A DNA stretch of 64,000 nt from Desulfosporosinus nitroreducens (GCF_023897015.1 NZ_JAMHFY010000009.1:1-64000), one strand, 5' to 3'. Counted from the stretch's first letter, positions 8,091 through 17,771 are shown. A program made the numbers and translations. The notes: generated by a model not told the origin, from the letters alone.

Positions 8091-8914
8091 CGCTTTCCTC
8101 TCATTCCTAGTAGGGTAGGCACTGCTGCTAATAAATTAAGGAGTAAAACTAAAATCATCAAAACGAAAGCTGTACCATAAGCGTTTTCTAAGGAGATTCC
8201 TTGCCCTATTAAAACATAGAGGTGATAGGGCAAGGACATAAAGGGCGAGGCTAGGGACTCTGGCACGGGTGCATTCATCATGCATCCTGTCAGCATGACC
8301 GGGGCAGCAGCTCCCATCGCAAAACCTGAGGCCAGGGTGATGATTGAAAGGATCTGTTTTCTATACATTGGTAATAGCAGGTTAATGATGGTATAGGATC
8401 GATTGATGCCTAAAGAAGCCGACGCTTCCAGGAGCTGTTTGTTGGTCTCTAGAAATAGTTTTTGTAGCCTAATTTGAATATAGGGGAAAATCATAATGGC
8501 TAGAGTTAGGCCAGAAGCAAGGATCGATAATCCAAGCTCTAGCTTAATGACTAAAAAGGCATAACCGAAAAGTCCCAATACTATAGAAGGAATACCTGCA
8601 ATACATTGAATGATTAGGTTAACGACTAGCTTAATCCTATCATCTCTACAGTAAAAAACCATATAAACTGCTGTAAAAAAGGCAAGGATCGTGGCAAAGA
8701 GGCTGGCAATCAAGGTAACAAGCAGGCTGCCTGCAACTGCTGGCCAGATGCCTCCTGCTGAACCCACCGGAAAACCCGCAGGTTTTGCCAGAATGAAATT
8801 CAGGCTTATAACTCCCTGGGCTTTTATGAAAACGAAACTCAGCAAAAAAAACAGAAGGCCTATGGAGAGAACAGTGCTTAAGACAGTCCAGCACCTCAGT
8901 GGAAAATTAGTCAT
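8087..8914 (-). CDS. pstA: Phosphate ABC transporter permease PstA
   Basis: 275 residues with six predicted membrane helices. The central region GIPSIVLGLFGYAFLV and the ABC-2-type coupling segment QLLEASASLGINRSYTI are typical of PstA. It pairs with PstC to form the phosphate channel. It overlaps pstB by 4 bases and follows pstC by about 31 bases. One ATG is consistent with the gap. The assignment as PstA rather than PstC is by order and by the shorter N-terminal domain. Confidence 0.88.
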   Translation of the reverse strand: MTNFPLRCWTVLSTVLSIGLLFFLLSFVFIKAQGVISLNFILAKPAGFPVGSAGGIWPAVAGSLLVTLIASLFATILAFFTAVYMVFYCRDDRIKLVVNLIIQCIAGIPSIVLGLFGYAFLVIKLELGLSILASGLTLAIMIFPYIQIRLQKLFLETNKQLLEASASLGINRSYTIINLLLPMYRKQILSIITLASGFAMGAAAPVMLTGCMMNAPVPESLASPFMSLPYHLYVLIGQGISLENAYGTAFVLMILVLLLNLLAAVPTLLGMRGKR

Positions 8915-8945
8915 GTTAATATTATCACCTCTGTTCCTCTCTACC

Positions 8946-9848
8946 TCATTCGAGATGTTCAGTCAAGTTCTTCTTGATTAGATAGAAAAGAGCGTTCAGG
9001 AAAATCAAGAACATCATCAGTACAAAACCCGACGTAAAAAGCGCGTGGTAATGTAAACTCCCAAGACCCGCAGTTCCTATTTCCAAAGCGATGAGCGCCG
9101 AAATGGTCTCACCTTTCCCTAGCAGTTTTGGAAGAATCGGTGAATTTCCCATGACCATCATCACTGCCATCGTTTCACCCATCGCCCTGGAAAAGGCCAA
9201 GATCATGGAGGTTAAAATTGCCCCTTTGGCGTTCGGCAAAATTAGAGCTCTTAACATATAACTCTTAGAAACACCCAAGGCTAGAGAGGTTTCCTTATAC
9301 TTCTTATAGGATTTTTCCATTGTTTCTGTGACAGATGAAACGATGTACGGTAAAACCATTACTGCTAGGACAATTCCACCGCTAAGGATGGATTCACCGG
9401 CGGCCAGTCTAAACGTTTTCTCAAGAAATTTTACCACAACCAGAAGACCAATAAATCCATAAATAACGGAAGGTATTCCCGCTAACACCGCCAATATTGA
9501 TGTAAAAAAGCCCTTTAGCCTTTCATTTTCAAGCGCAGCTAACTCTAGGGCACAGCCAATTCCTATCGGTAGAGAGATTAACACTGCAACCATTGAGACA
9601 TAAAAGGTGGCTAAAATCATAGGCAGAATTCCTACCGTTGGCTCGCTAGCTAATGGGTTCCAGGTTAACCCACTAATAAAGTCCAAGAAATTAACTTCTT
9701 GAAAAATCAGCATGCTTTCCTGGGTAATAAAAAAAATCACTAGAAATAGCAAGACTACTGAGATTACCGTAAAGATTGTGCTTAAAATGCTAAATAGTTT
9801 TTCAAAGGTCTGCTCCACAAAAAACACCTCATCTGAAAAGACGCTCAT
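8946..9848 (-). CDS. pstC: Phosphate ABC transporter permease PstC
   Basis: 300 residues: a signal-like first helix followed by periplasm-facing and inner helices; the permease signature GVSKSYMLRALILPNAKGAI lies near the cytoplasmic loop, with GIPSVIYGFIG upstream. It partners PstA. It is separated from pstS by 67 bases that contain a strong hairpin (9862-9900). Confidence 0.88.
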   Translation of the reverse strand: MSVFSDEVFFVEQTFEKLFSILSTIFTVISVVLLFLVIFFITQESMLIFQEVNFLDFISGLTWNPLASEPTVGILPMILATFYVSMVAVLISLPIGIGCALELAALENERLKGFFTSILAVLAGIPSVIYGFIGLLVVVKFLEKTFRLAAGESILSGGIVLAVMVLPYIVSSVTETMEKSYKKYKETSLALGVSKSYMLRALILPNAKGAILTSMILAFSRAMGETMAVMMVMGNSPILPKLLGKGETISALIALEIGTAGLGSLHYHALFTSGFVLMMFLIFLNALFYLIKKNLTEHLE

Positions 9849-9861
9849 TGGATATACTAGT

Positions 9862-9900
9862 GCAAAAAATTCAGAGGCTGAGTGCCCCTGAATTTTTTGT
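9862..9900. terminator. Intercistronic hairpin between pstS and pstC
   Basis: gcaaaaaattcagaggc pairs with gcccctgaattttttgt (two or fewer mismatches, 17-bp arms). Both flanks end in A/T runs, so the hairpin can act as a terminator in either direction. In pst operons such a structure after the binding-protein gene partly stops or stabilises transcripts, giving more PstS than permease; that role is inferred. Confidence 0.65.
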
Positions 9901-9915
9901 TTTCCTTATCTGGTA

Positions 9916-10830
9916 CTATCTATTAGGAACAAAACCTAATTTTTCGATAATGTCCATCCCCTCGTCGGAAACGACATAGTCCATGAACGCTTTTTCTTGG
10001 GGTAACAGGTCTCCCTTTTTAAGTACAATCAGAGGTCGGGATACTTTGTAGGTACCATTCAAAATATTTTCTGACGTTGATTCTATCCCATCCACTTTAA
10101 AGGGAGCAAGTTTCCCTTTATTCTGATTAACCATACCATAGGAAGCATAGCCTATAGCATTTTCATTCTCAATAATTTTTGTAACTAACGCTCCCATAGA
10201 AGGTGCTTGAATCACATCGGCACGAACCTTGGCGTCTCCCATAATCGCTTTTTGGAACACCTCATGCGCTCCACCCCCGATATCACGAGTCACAACGACA
10301 ATTTCTGTTTTTGGTAAAAAAGGATCAACGTCATTCCAAGTCTTAAATTCTCCGGCGAATATTTTCTTTATCTCTTCTGTCGTTAGTGAGTCTTTTAGTT
10401 TTGTGAGATTATTCTTAGGGTTCACGGAAATGGTTAAGGCATCCATGCCCAGTTTAAATTCCTGATACCCTTCAATTTTAGATTTTTCTTCATCGGATAC
10501 CTTTCTGGAAGCCATACCGAAATCACTAACACCATCAATGATTGATTTAACACCTGCACTTGAACCGGCGCCAGATACATAAATTGCGATATCCTTTTTA
10601 GCAAATTGGCTATCAACTTTATCCCATGTCGCATAGTGCTCATTAAAGTTAGTCGATAATTGCGATAGGACTGGTGCTAAGGTTGTGGAACCATAAAACT
10701 TAATTTCTGATTTGAATTGAGTCTTAGCATCCTCGAGAGGTTTTGACCCCCCCGCTTGGCTGGAACATCCCACTAAACCAAAGGCCAACGATACGACCAA
10801 AAAGAGTGCGGTTAAAACTTTCCTGTTCAT
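9916..10830 (-). CDS. pstS: Phosphate-binding lipoprotein PstS
   Basis: 304 residues with a lipoprotein signal peptide ending in LVGCSS (Cys22 is the lipidation site). The mature protein has the PstS phosphate-binding fold: FYGSTTLAPV early, AGSSAGVKSIIDG and SDFGMASRKV, GGGAHEVF. Outer-surface receptor delivering phosphate to PstCA. An AAGGGGGAG ribosome site lies 8 bases before ATG. The gene has a 220-bp leader without an evident Pho box, although A/T-rich direct tracts are present. Confidence 0.92.
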   Translation of the reverse strand: MNRKVLTALFLVVSLAFGLVGCSSQAGGSKPLEDAKTQFKSEIKFYGSTTLAPVLSQLSTNFNEHYATWDKVDSQFAKKDIAIYVSGAGSSAGVKSIIDGVSDFGMASRKVSDEEKSKIEGYQEFKLGMDALTISVNPKNNLTKLKDSLTTEEIKKIFAGEFKTWNDVDPFLPKTEIVVVTRDIGGGAHEVFQKAIMGDAKVRADVIQAPSMGALVTKIIENENAIGYASYGMVNQNKGKLAPFKVDGIESTSENILNGTYKVSRPLIVLKKGDLLPQEKAFMDYVVSDEGMDIIEKLGFVPNR

Positions 10831-11052
10831 GTTTCTCCCCCTTATTCTAACTATCTACCCATATAATTCATCCGTAGGAAATTATATGATTGTTTTTTAA
10901 ATATGTACAATATAAGTTTTTAATGATGTTATTGGCATACGTTTTTGTTATGTTAATGGCCCAGGAGAGTTATCTCAAACAAGGCCTATATCGGACGTGC
11001 CTTTTCTTCCATATAGCCACTAAGTAACCTGATTGATTTATAACAATCATGA

Positions 11053-13731
11053 TTAATTCAGGGATGCTTCATTTATATAAACACGGCCTTCATCCCCATC
11101 AACGGTGACGGTCTGACCATCCTGAATGGCCTTCATAACACCTGGCACGTTAATTACACTTGGAATCCCATATTCTCTGGCAACAATTGCCCCATGCGAC
11201 ACATAACCTCCGGTTTCCATTACCACGGCCCCGGCTTTCAGAAACAGAGGAGTCCAACCCGGGTCGGTAGATGGAGCTATCATGACTTCGCCCGGCTGCA
11301 GTTTATTTCCCTCGTCAGGATGATTGATCAACCGGGCTGTGCCCGTGGCTTTACCGGCCGCAGCTCCCACGCCCTGCAAGTAATTTCCTGAGGGAATGAT
11401 AGCAGCTTGGGTACGTGTTGCCTCATTACCCTGGATAATGTCCGGAGGGAGAACTTTCTCATTGGCTTTATGATTTGCGATGCGGTCTTTCACCAGGCTT
11501 TTGAGCCTAATCCCATTCCATTCCCCACCTAATATTGATAATATCTCGGGCCAAGTGCAGAAGAAAATATCGGAGGATTTACGAATAAGGTTTCGTCTAG
11601 CAAAGCGGTCGCCCAACTCAATCGCCAGAGAACGATAGGGTTGTAAAGCCATGACCAAAACCGATTTAGTCATTTCTCGCAATCCTGCCCCCCGCTGGGC
11701 GTCAACAATTGTTTTGTGGATTTCCTCCAGTTTATCAACGGGAAGTAAGGCAGTGATTTCCGCCCAGGCCTGATTAAACTTTTCCTTTTGACGGACTCGC
11801 AAGTCGTCCAGATTGGCAGTGGCCATTGTTGTCCTTATAATATCAAACAGATAGGTAGGGTCTTCCTGCCAGCGGGGATTGATAATGTCCAATTCATATA
11901 CAGTTCTATGACCATATTCTTTTATGAATTTACGAAACGCCTGTTTAAACGGCGAATTTTCCGGAAGCTGTTGTTCCCATAAAAGCGGTAAAAAGGGACG
12001 GTTGTTAAAATATTGTACTGCATCATCATCCTGGCGTGCCTGTTCGGCCAATTCAACCAGGCGATACCCCTGATCGGCACTGGTTATAGAAGCACCTCCT
12101 CCCGCCATCAAGCCGTTGATAACCATGGGGGTCTTGGCACCCATAACCCCAAAAAGATCTTGCATCAGAATTGCCAAAGGCATCCCCCCGGCTCCACTTA
12201 ACCAGGGGTATTTTTCACTATAAGATTTAATGTTTTTACCCAAAGCCTTAAAAATATCTATCAAGGCATGATCCGGCAAAGCTTTAAATCCCTCTTCAGG
12301 CAGATCTTCAAGAGCAACAGTCACTCCGTAAAGGATGTCGGTTACTTTGGCAGCTGTATCCTTAATTAAGGTCATAGTCCGCATGCCGGTTTTTTGCCGT
12401 CTCACACCTGCTTCCCCTTCAAAAGGGTTGAGATCATCGATTTCAATTTCCGGCTGGTGCCCTCCCCAGATAAATGTCAGATCATGAGGTAATGTTCCAT
12501 TACAATCGTAGTGAGCCCAGTATACTGCCGACATATTACAGTATAAGCGGCCGTTAAAGAACCGGGAAAACTGAATTCCATCCGGCACCGGATAGCCGGG
12601 ATCCGAAAAAGTAGTAATCCATATAGTGTCAATGATATCTTTAAGTATTTGTTTATGAAGTGGAGATACGACCATGGGAACCGCATCCCGGTAATTGGCA
12701 TTTGACCACACCGTCGGCTGATTTTTGATAGCCTCGAAAGTACGATCCGGTAAAGTGGTGACCGGGCGGGCTTGAACCAGAACAAAGTCATTGCCGTCAA
12801 AAGCCCATTCTATGTCTTGCGGCTCTTCTCCGTTTCCCAAAGAGTCGAAAACTCGGGTTATCAATTGGCTCAATCTTTTTATATCCTCATCACTTAAAAC
12901 CTGCTCTGACCTTCGACTGCCACTGGAAGCCAGATAGACCCCTCCGTCTTCGCGAGTCTGAGTCAGCCCTGATTTGGAACCTAATTGTTTCATTCTGATT
13001 TCCGGCAGTAAGGTATAGACAGAAGGTGCAACAAAGTAGGTATCAGGCTTTATGGCTCCGCTTACCACGGATTCTCCCAGACCGAAATTGGCATTAATTA
13101 CATAAACATCCCGACGACCGCTCTGAGGGTCACAGCTAAAAGCCACGCCGGCCGACCGGGCCTCGGCCATCTCCATAATGATAACAGCAGGCATCAATTC
13201 GAGGTCGTCTATATTTTGTTTACGACGATAGGCTGCGGCCCTGGGTGTCCACAGGGATGCATAGCAACCCTTGATCGCTTCTGTGATGTTTTCCAGACCC
13301 CTGACGTTAAGGAAGGTATCATGGATGCCGGCGAAGGATGCCTGCCGCGAATCCTCCGCTGAGGCCGAAGACCTGACTGCTACCGCTTTATTATCTAATC
13401 CCTCGGCAGCTAACTTTCCTCGTATGGCTTCTACAGCAGCTGGGGGCAATGTTGCATTGATTATTTGTTCTCTTAAGCGGTACAGTATAGTATCGGCATC
13501 GCCCAGATTCTCACCATTTATCTGGCGGGAGATTAATTTTAGAGAATGACCAAGCTGGTTGTAATCTAAAAAGTCTTGATAAGCTGTAGTCGTTAAAACC
13601 CATCCATAAGGAATCTTAAAGCCATACCGTTCCAGTCTGGATAAGTTCCAAGCCTTTCCCCCCACCATACTGACGCCGAGCTGAAAAGCTTCTCTCCAGG
13701 AAACTACGAAATTACTCGCTCGATTTTGCAT
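11053..13731 (-). CDS. PEP synthase / rifampicin phosphotransferase-like enzyme
   Basis: 892 residues with the order ATP-grasp (PPDK_N; VAVRSSASAEDS near residue 120), a large central domain, then a C-terminal swivelling phosphohistidine domain with His846 in ETGGYVSHGAIVAREYG. It lacks the PEP/pyruvate TIM barrel of true PEP synthases, so a rifampicin phosphotransferase-like dikinase is the better class. Reaction in that class: ATP plus acceptor to phospho-acceptor plus AMP plus Pi. The acceptor here is unknown. It is co-directional with a C45 acyltransferase and TetR, only 31 bp downstream of the acyltransferase, suggesting one operon. Confidence 0.7.
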   Translation of the reverse strand: MQNRASNFVVSWREAFQLGVSMVGGKAWNLSRLERYGFKIPYGWVLTTTAYQDFLDYNQLGHSLKLISRQINGENLGDADTILYRLREQIINATLPPAAVEAIRGKLAAEGLDNKAVAVRSSASAEDSRQASFAGIHDTFLNVRGLENITEAIKGCYASLWTPRAAAYRRKQNIDDLELMPAVIIMEMAEARSAGVAFSCDPQSGRRDVYVINANFGLGESVVSGAIKPDTYFVAPSVYTLLPEIRMKQLGSKSGLTQTREDGGVYLASSGSRRSEQVLSDEDIKRLSQLITRVFDSLGNGEEPQDIEWAFDGNDFVLVQARPVTTLPDRTFEAIKNQPTVWSNANYRDAVPMVVSPLHKQILKDIIDTIWITTFSDPGYPVPDGIQFSRFFNGRLYCNMSAVYWAHYDCNGTLPHDLTFIWGGHQPEIEIDDLNPFEGEAGVRRQKTGMRTMTLIKDTAAKVTDILYGVTVALEDLPEEGFKALPDHALIDIFKALGKNIKSYSEKYPWLSGAGGMPLAILMQDLFGVMGAKTPMVINGLMAGGGASITSADQGYRLVELAEQARQDDDAVQYFNNRPFLPLLWEQQLPENSPFKQAFRKFIKEYGHRTVYELDIINPRWQEDPTYLFDIIRTTMATANLDDLRVRQKEKFNQAWAEITALLPVDKLEEIHKTIVDAQRGAGLREMTKSVLVMALQPYRSLAIELGDRFARRNLIRKSSDIFFCTWPEILSILGGEWNGIRLKSLVKDRIANHKANEKVLPPDIIQGNEATRTQAAIIPSGNYLQGVGAAAGKATGTARLINHPDEGNKLQPGEVMIAPSTDPGWTPLFLKAGAVVMETGGYVSHGAIVAREYGIPSVINVPGVMKAIQDGQTVTVDGDEGRVYINEASLN

Positions 13732-13762
13732 AGGATCACTCCATTTACCCGGGTATTATCAT

Positions 13763-14851
13763 TTAACCAATCTCATACCGTACATACTCGTATTCGCAGG
13801 GATTGCCGGCGGCTATATAAATAGCTCCTTCCGCCGGAACCATGATGAACGAGGCCAGAGTCACTGAGGGGGAGGGACCTGAACAGTCGTGACGGCAAAT
13901 GGCGTAAGGATGGTTTTCATGGTCGGTCAGAGCTTCCATGGCGGTTTCTGGCGTGATCCGACCATAATCTTTATACATCTGGTCGCGGATCCGATCGTAG
14001 CGATTGAGGCTCTCAGTAGCCATGGCAGGAGGAACGATTCCCTTTTTGGCCATGTAGGCCATCATATTGTCAGGTTTGAAACGCTCCGTCAGGTAATGAT
14101 TGGAGTGCAGCATAAGATCATCTACCGGCTGAATGACCTCATAGTCGTTATAGGTGCTTTCAATACCTATAATGACTCCATTGGCGTCGGCTAATTGAAA
14201 ATAACCCAGGCCGCGGGCGACCTGTTTCAGAAGCCTCATCGCCTCATGGATATTCTTCTGTCGCATCACCCGGGGCATATAGCAGGCCAAGGGAAGATGG
14301 AAGTCATAGTTCACACCTAAAGTACCCAGGGCGCAAATGCCGTAACCAGCGGAAGAGAAGGTATATTCAGTAGAATTGGAGAAGCTTAGGATATATTGGT
14401 CCGGTCCGCCTGCATGATGAACCTTTAAGAAGTCAATGGTGGCACCCGGCGACCAGTCGATATTTTGGCCCATTAAGGTTTGTCCACCGGCAGTGGCCTT
14501 CCCGGTGGCAGCAAAAGCAGTGCACAGGCCGCTGATCTGTTGATAATAGAAGAGCAGTTCGTTCATGCACCGCTGGGTTATGATCTCGTTAAAACTTAAC
14601 CCGGTGGAATCGGCTTGTCCTTTCAAAATGTCCACCAGATAGGGGTCGAATTCCTGGATCTGAGTTGCGAATTTCATGGCTGTTGTAATCACGTCTTCCT
14701 TTTTAACCTTGTACATTAACTCCATATTGCGAAAGCTATTTTCAGAAATTTGATGGATACTCTCCCGACAGCCTTCACCCCATTGCAGTCCGATCTCATA
14801 TGCGGTACCGCTGCACTCTACAATCTTGAACTCTTTGGTCGTCTTCATCAA
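13763..14851 (-). CDS. C45 family autoproteolytic acyltransferase/hydrolase
   Basis: 362 residues resembling isopenicillin-N acyltransferase (AAT, PF03417). Cys110 in GLCTAFAATGKAT is the expected self-cleavage nucleophile, and GQNIDWSPG and SNHYLTERF are conserved-looking blocks. It is an Ntn-hydrolase; family members hydrolyse or transfer acyl groups on amides. Substrate unknown. It lies between a TetR gene and the PEP-synthase-like gene on the same strand, so the three may form one inducible unit, perhaps for drug or signal modification (inference only). Confidence 0.75.
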   Translation of the reverse strand: MMKTTKEFKIVECSGTAYEIGLQWGEGCRESIHQISENSFRNMELMYKVKKEDVITTAMKFATQIQEFDPYLVDILKGQADSTGLSFNEIITQRCMNELLFYYQQISGLCTAFAATGKATAGGQTLMGQNIDWSPGATIDFLKVHHAGGPDQYILSFSNSTEYTFSSAGYGICALGTLGVNYDFHLPLACYMPRVMRQKNIHEAMRLLKQVARGLGYFQLADANGVIIGIESTYNDYEVIQPVDDLMLHSNHYLTERFKPDNMMAYMAKKGIVPPAMATESLNRYDRIRDQMYKDYGRITPETAMEALTDHENHPYAICRHDCSGPSPSVTLASFIMVPAEGAIYIAAGNPCEYEYVRYEIG

Positions 14852-14992
14852 AATACGCTCCTCTCATACACGCTTTTATATATCCTTTTTAACAAAATAC
14901 CTGCTCCTGGCAAGAGAATCTTAACCCATAGTCAAATCATCCCAGAGATATCCCTTTGACCTTCTGGCATTCTTCCCGTATGGTGTATTGGA

Positions 14993-15628
14993 TCACTCCT
15001 TCTTCAGTGAAAGATAATTTCGAGTATTATCTTGCTTGCCCAAAGCCCCGTAAAGTACCAGATCCACCAATCGAACGGTTTCCTCCCGAAGGTTTACCCG
15101 GGTATTGTCTTTTAGCCAATCTAACACCATTGCTGTACGCATGTATTCAATAATACCGAACACTCTTTCAATTGGGATGTCAGAACTAATTTTACCCCTT
15201 TCTTGATCAGCACGTAATATATTCATAATAAGAGTCTGAGTGCCACTCGATTCAAACTTGTGATTGGGTTCCTGCAACAAAACCTTCATACGATATCTTA
15301 AAACAATGCCGCAAAGTTCCGGGTTCAACTCCAGCCAGTCATAGCGATTGTTAATGGCTGAGATCAATTGTGATCTTGTATCCGGTAGATCAGAAAGTAT
15401 TTCTGACGTTTCCCGTGCTGTCTCTTTAGATATGCTCCGTACATACTCATCTGCGATTGCTTCTTTGAGGGGGAAATAATTATATAACGTTTTCCTGGCC
15501 ACAACCGCTTCGGCTGCAATTTGATCCATAGTTGTACTTTCAAAGCCCTGCCGATTAAACAACCCACCCGCTACGGCGATGATTCTGTCGCGAATCTCCT
15601 TTTTTTTTCTTTCAACCAGACCATCCAT
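14993..15628 (-). CDS. TetR family transcriptional regulator
   Basis: 211 residues. The N-terminal helix-turn-helix reads FNRQGFESTTMDQIAAEA followed by VVARKTLYNYFPLKEAIADEY. The rest is the variable ligand-binding domain. An AAAGGAG-like GGAGTAACC site precedes ATG. It is upstream and co-directional with the C45 and PEP-synthase-like genes and has a palindrome just upstream at 15663-15677, so autoregulation and control of the operon are likely. Confidence 0.82.
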   Translation of the reverse strand: MDGLVERKKKEIRDRIIAVAGGLFNRQGFESTTMDQIAAEAVVARKTLYNYFPLKEAIADEYVRSISKETARETSEILSDLPDTRSQLISAINNRYDWLELNPELCGIVLRYRMKVLLQEPNHKFESSGTQTLIMNILRADQERGKISSDIPIERVFGIIEYMRTAMVLDWLKDNTRVNLREETVRLVDLVLYGALGKQDNTRNYLSLKKE

Positions 15629-15662
15629 TGGTTACTCCTCCAAAATGATTAATCCGCACAAT

Positions 15663-15677
15663 ATATACTAAGTATAT
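15663..15677. promoter_or_regulatory. Candidate TetR operator
   Basis: atatactaagtatat is a perfect 15-bp palindrome (central base unpaired), and a related agtata half-site recurs at 15688-15697. It lies 35-50 bases upstream of the TetR start, in promoter position. Inferred to be the autoregulatory operator. Confidence 0.45.
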
Positions 15678-15723
15678 TTTTACACTGAGTATAAGTATAT
15701 TATTCACCCTCTTGTTTTAATTG

Positions 15724-15999
15724 TCAAGAACAGTTTGACCCATTCCTGAAGTTCGGGTTGCTGACCGTTTTCTTACCAAATAGGTCGGAAAATCGAAGCG
15801 TTACAGCGTCCATCAGTTCCATCAAACCGGAACGATTCAGGATAAGATCGTTTCCTAAATCATGGGAATAACCAACCACAGTAAAACACATTTGGCTGGC
15901 ATAGCTATCTAGTTTTTCGTGCTGACCTTTCAAAACACCATGTGTATCCTCCGGTGCATCGATACGACAATAAATCCATGCTCTTTTTGCTTTTTCCAT
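15724..15999 (-). pseudogene. Serine-recombinase-like N-terminal fragment, apparently degenerate
   Basis: 91 codons. Residues 7-75 resemble the resolvase fold: AWIYCRIDAPEDTHGVL, then QHEKLDSYASQMCFTV and NRSGLMELMDA. The catalytic Ser normally follows YxR(V/I), but here the site is YCRID, with Asp in place of Ser. The last 20 residues diverge (SDLFGKKTVSNPNFRNG), and no large-recombinase domain follows. Most likely an inactive remnant, though small stand-alone resolvase-like proteins exist. Confidence 0.5.
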
Positions 16000-16139
16000 A
16001 CAGAACCCTCCATTTCATTTTCATTAATGTCACATTCATAAGGGTCATGCACTGTTACCTATTTTTGGTAATCATCGAATCCGATCATGGTAACAAATGA
16101 AAACCAAAATTATACGGTAACAGAGGAAAATGTGAAAGC

Positions 16140-16163
16140 GACATTCCTGTGGTCAGGAATGTC
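16140..16163. repeat. Perfect 10-bp inverted repeat
   Basis: gacattcctg and caggaatgtc with a 4-base loop, just downstream of the CobW fragment's stop on the minus strand. There is no T-run, so termination is not supported. Possibly a stem left from a mobile element. Confidence 0.35.
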
Positions 16164-16173
16164 ACCAAAGCTC

Positions 16174-16476
16174 CTAGGAGAATAACACAATCGAACTGTC
16201 TTTTAACTGTTCGGACATTAAGGTTTCCATAGCGTTTTGTAGCCTTCTCCATCTCTTGGCGTCGACAATGGTTATAATATATGCGTCAAAACCAAGACTC
16301 TCCAATATGGCTTTTCCAATGCTTCCGGGATAAGCAACCCCTGTCGCCTCGATAATCAGCCACTCCGGATTAAGCGCTTTTTGGATATTTTTAATGCTGG
16401 AGACCAGCTCTCCGGAAAGAGAACAGCAGGCACACCCGGCAAAGAGATTATCCACCTTGAATCCGGCATTTAACAT
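16174..16476 (-). pseudogene. CobW/G3E GTPase internal fragment
   Basis: From Met81 of the open frame the protein reads MLNAGFKVDNLFAGCACC, with the CxCC-like GCACC signature of CobW/P47K metallochaperone GTPases, then EWLIIEATGVAYP and a VDAKRW block. The P-loop is absent upstream, and the frame stops at SSIVLFS, before the expected NKxD guanine motif. Codons further upstream run through a hairpin and are not plausible. A truncated gene; the intact relative would serve cobalt or zinc delivery. Confidence 0.6.
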
Positions 16477-16656
16477 CGGATGAATCCATAGATGCAATAC
16501 TGTGCGGAGACATGCGGATTGGATGTCAAGTCTAAAGATTTGATAGGCAAGCCCTTCGGAAAACGGTTTCCACATGCCGCTTTGGATTTCCCCTATATGT
16601 GGTTTGAACGGGATTTGCAGAGCAGGAACGATGGATTGATCTAAAATACAATTCAA

Positions 16657-16693
16657 AAAGCTGCAACATTGGCATAGCTTATGTTGCAGCTTT
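16657..16693 (-). terminator. Perfect 12-bp hairpin, possible terminator
   Basis: aaagctgcaaca and tgttgcagcttt flank a 13-base loop. On the minus strand the 3' arm runs into TTTTTGAATTG, a weak T-tract. It interrupts what would be the upstream part of the CobW frame, so it marks a boundary of that remnant. Confidence 0.4.
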
Positions 16694-16757
16694 ATCGTAC
16701 TAGGGTAGCATATCAAAGCTTTAGGTAAGTCCAGATATCAAGAGTCTCCATTGTGTT

Positions 16758-16904
16758 TCAATTGCCCTTAGTGGAAACAGGCCAAGGTTCCATAACATTC
16801 CGATTGTTTACGCCAAGGTAGTGACTGAGGTTTTCTACATTGCTATCTGCAATTGCAGCTAAAATTCTACGTTTCAATGGAACCAGAACCTCTAGCCTTT
16901 CCCA
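16758..16904 (-). pseudogene. Unidentified coding remnant
   Basis: Minus-strand codons from TGG give WERLEVLVPLKRRILAAI then ADSNVENLSHYLGVNN and a stop after VSTKGN, about 48 residues. The composition looks protein-like and the frame is clear, but a stop lies directly upstream and a terminator lies beyond it. It appears to be the C-terminus of a deleted gene. I do not recognise the family. Confidence 0.3.
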
Positions 16905-16917
16905 TTATGTAATAATT

Positions 16918-16960
16918 AAAGGCAATCAGTTCTTAAAATATGATACTGATTGCCTTTTTT
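16918..16960 (+). terminator. Rho-independent terminator
   Basis: aaaggcaatcagt pairs with actgattgccttt (13 bp) with a 14-base loop, followed by T6 on the plus strand. The left flank is A-rich, so it can also act on the minus strand. Beyond it (16961-17285) there is no gene and nothing further that I can support. Confidence 0.75.
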
Positions 16961-17285
16961 CGCCTAGGGTTGACGCTGAATTAAAAAGTCCGAAAGCTTG
17001 CCTGTCTGTTTTTAGTTAGCCAACACCCGGCTCATTGTAGTTTGAACATGGTAAAAATTTTAAATAAAATCATTCATTGATATCAATTTTCGTGGTGGGA
17101 AAATTGAAAAATCCTCGTCCCATACTATCCTCCGTTAATTTTTATTGGGGATTAGTGCGCCCAAAAATCTAAGTCCCCGGCAATACACCCCACGTTCCAT
17201 CACACTTATCTTTTCATATAGCGGAGCTAAATTAACATCTCTGTTGGATGAATTACACATACTCTTTTTAGAAGGAAAATAGTTA

Positions 17286-17771
17286 TTATCTTTTAGCGTT
17301 GACGTATTCAAGGGCTTCCTTGCCAGTTATGTGCTCGACGTCAATTGCAACCATATAAGATTGCGTACATCCGGATATTTCCTTATGCTTGGCTTCTTCA
17401 GGTTGATCTGCTGAATACTTTTCAACTAAAGCCTCAAAAGCTTCCAGCCTTTCATCACCTTCTACAATTCTAGCTTTACCAAAAGCAATAACGCTGCGGA
17501 AATAAGAAGTAAATTTTTCACTTACTATGGTATCTTCATCTATTACTGAAAAAGATACCTTTGGGTTCTTCGTCATAGCATCAATTTTATGTCCGGCTTT
17601 TGCTGAATGAAAATAGATTTTGTCATTCAAATAGACATAGCTAAGTGGAACTGCGTACGGATAATCTTCATCACCTAAGCACGCCAGGACACCATTTGTG
17701 CATCTGTCCATTACAGCTACGGTGTCTTCCATTGATAATAATTGCTTACCTCTTCTCATTTTTCTAAACAT
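17286..17771 (-). CDS. NimA-like nitroimidazole-resistance / PNPOx-fold protein
   Basis: 161 residues: FRKMRRGKQLLSMEDTVAVM, GVLACLGDEDYPYAVPLSYV, KIYFHSAKAGHKIDAMTKN. This order matches the Nim-type split-barrel flavoproteins, which reduce 5-nitroimidazoles to less toxic amines; other members have unknown roles. His58-like in HSAKAGHK is the conserved position. GGAAATAAT stands before ATG. It is a free-standing gene, about 90 bp from the exporter at 17864 and on the same strand. Confidence 0.75.
   Translation of the reverse strand: MFRKMRRGKQLLSMEDTVAVMDRCTNGVLACLGDEDYPYAVPLSYVYLNDKIYFHSAKAGHKIDAMTKNPKVSFSVIDEDTIVSEKFTSYFRSVIAFGKARIVEGDERLEAFEALVEKYSADQPEEAKHKEISGCTQSYMVAIDVEHITGKEALEYVNAKR

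Noticed and set aside
11053-13731. True PEP synthase (ppsA)
   Set aside because: The C-terminal PEP/pyruvate-binding barrel is absent; the protein ends after the phosphohistidine domain.
16174-16716. Full 180-codon gene
   Set aside because: The first 80 codons cross a perfect hairpin and have no CobW likeness; only the later part is real.
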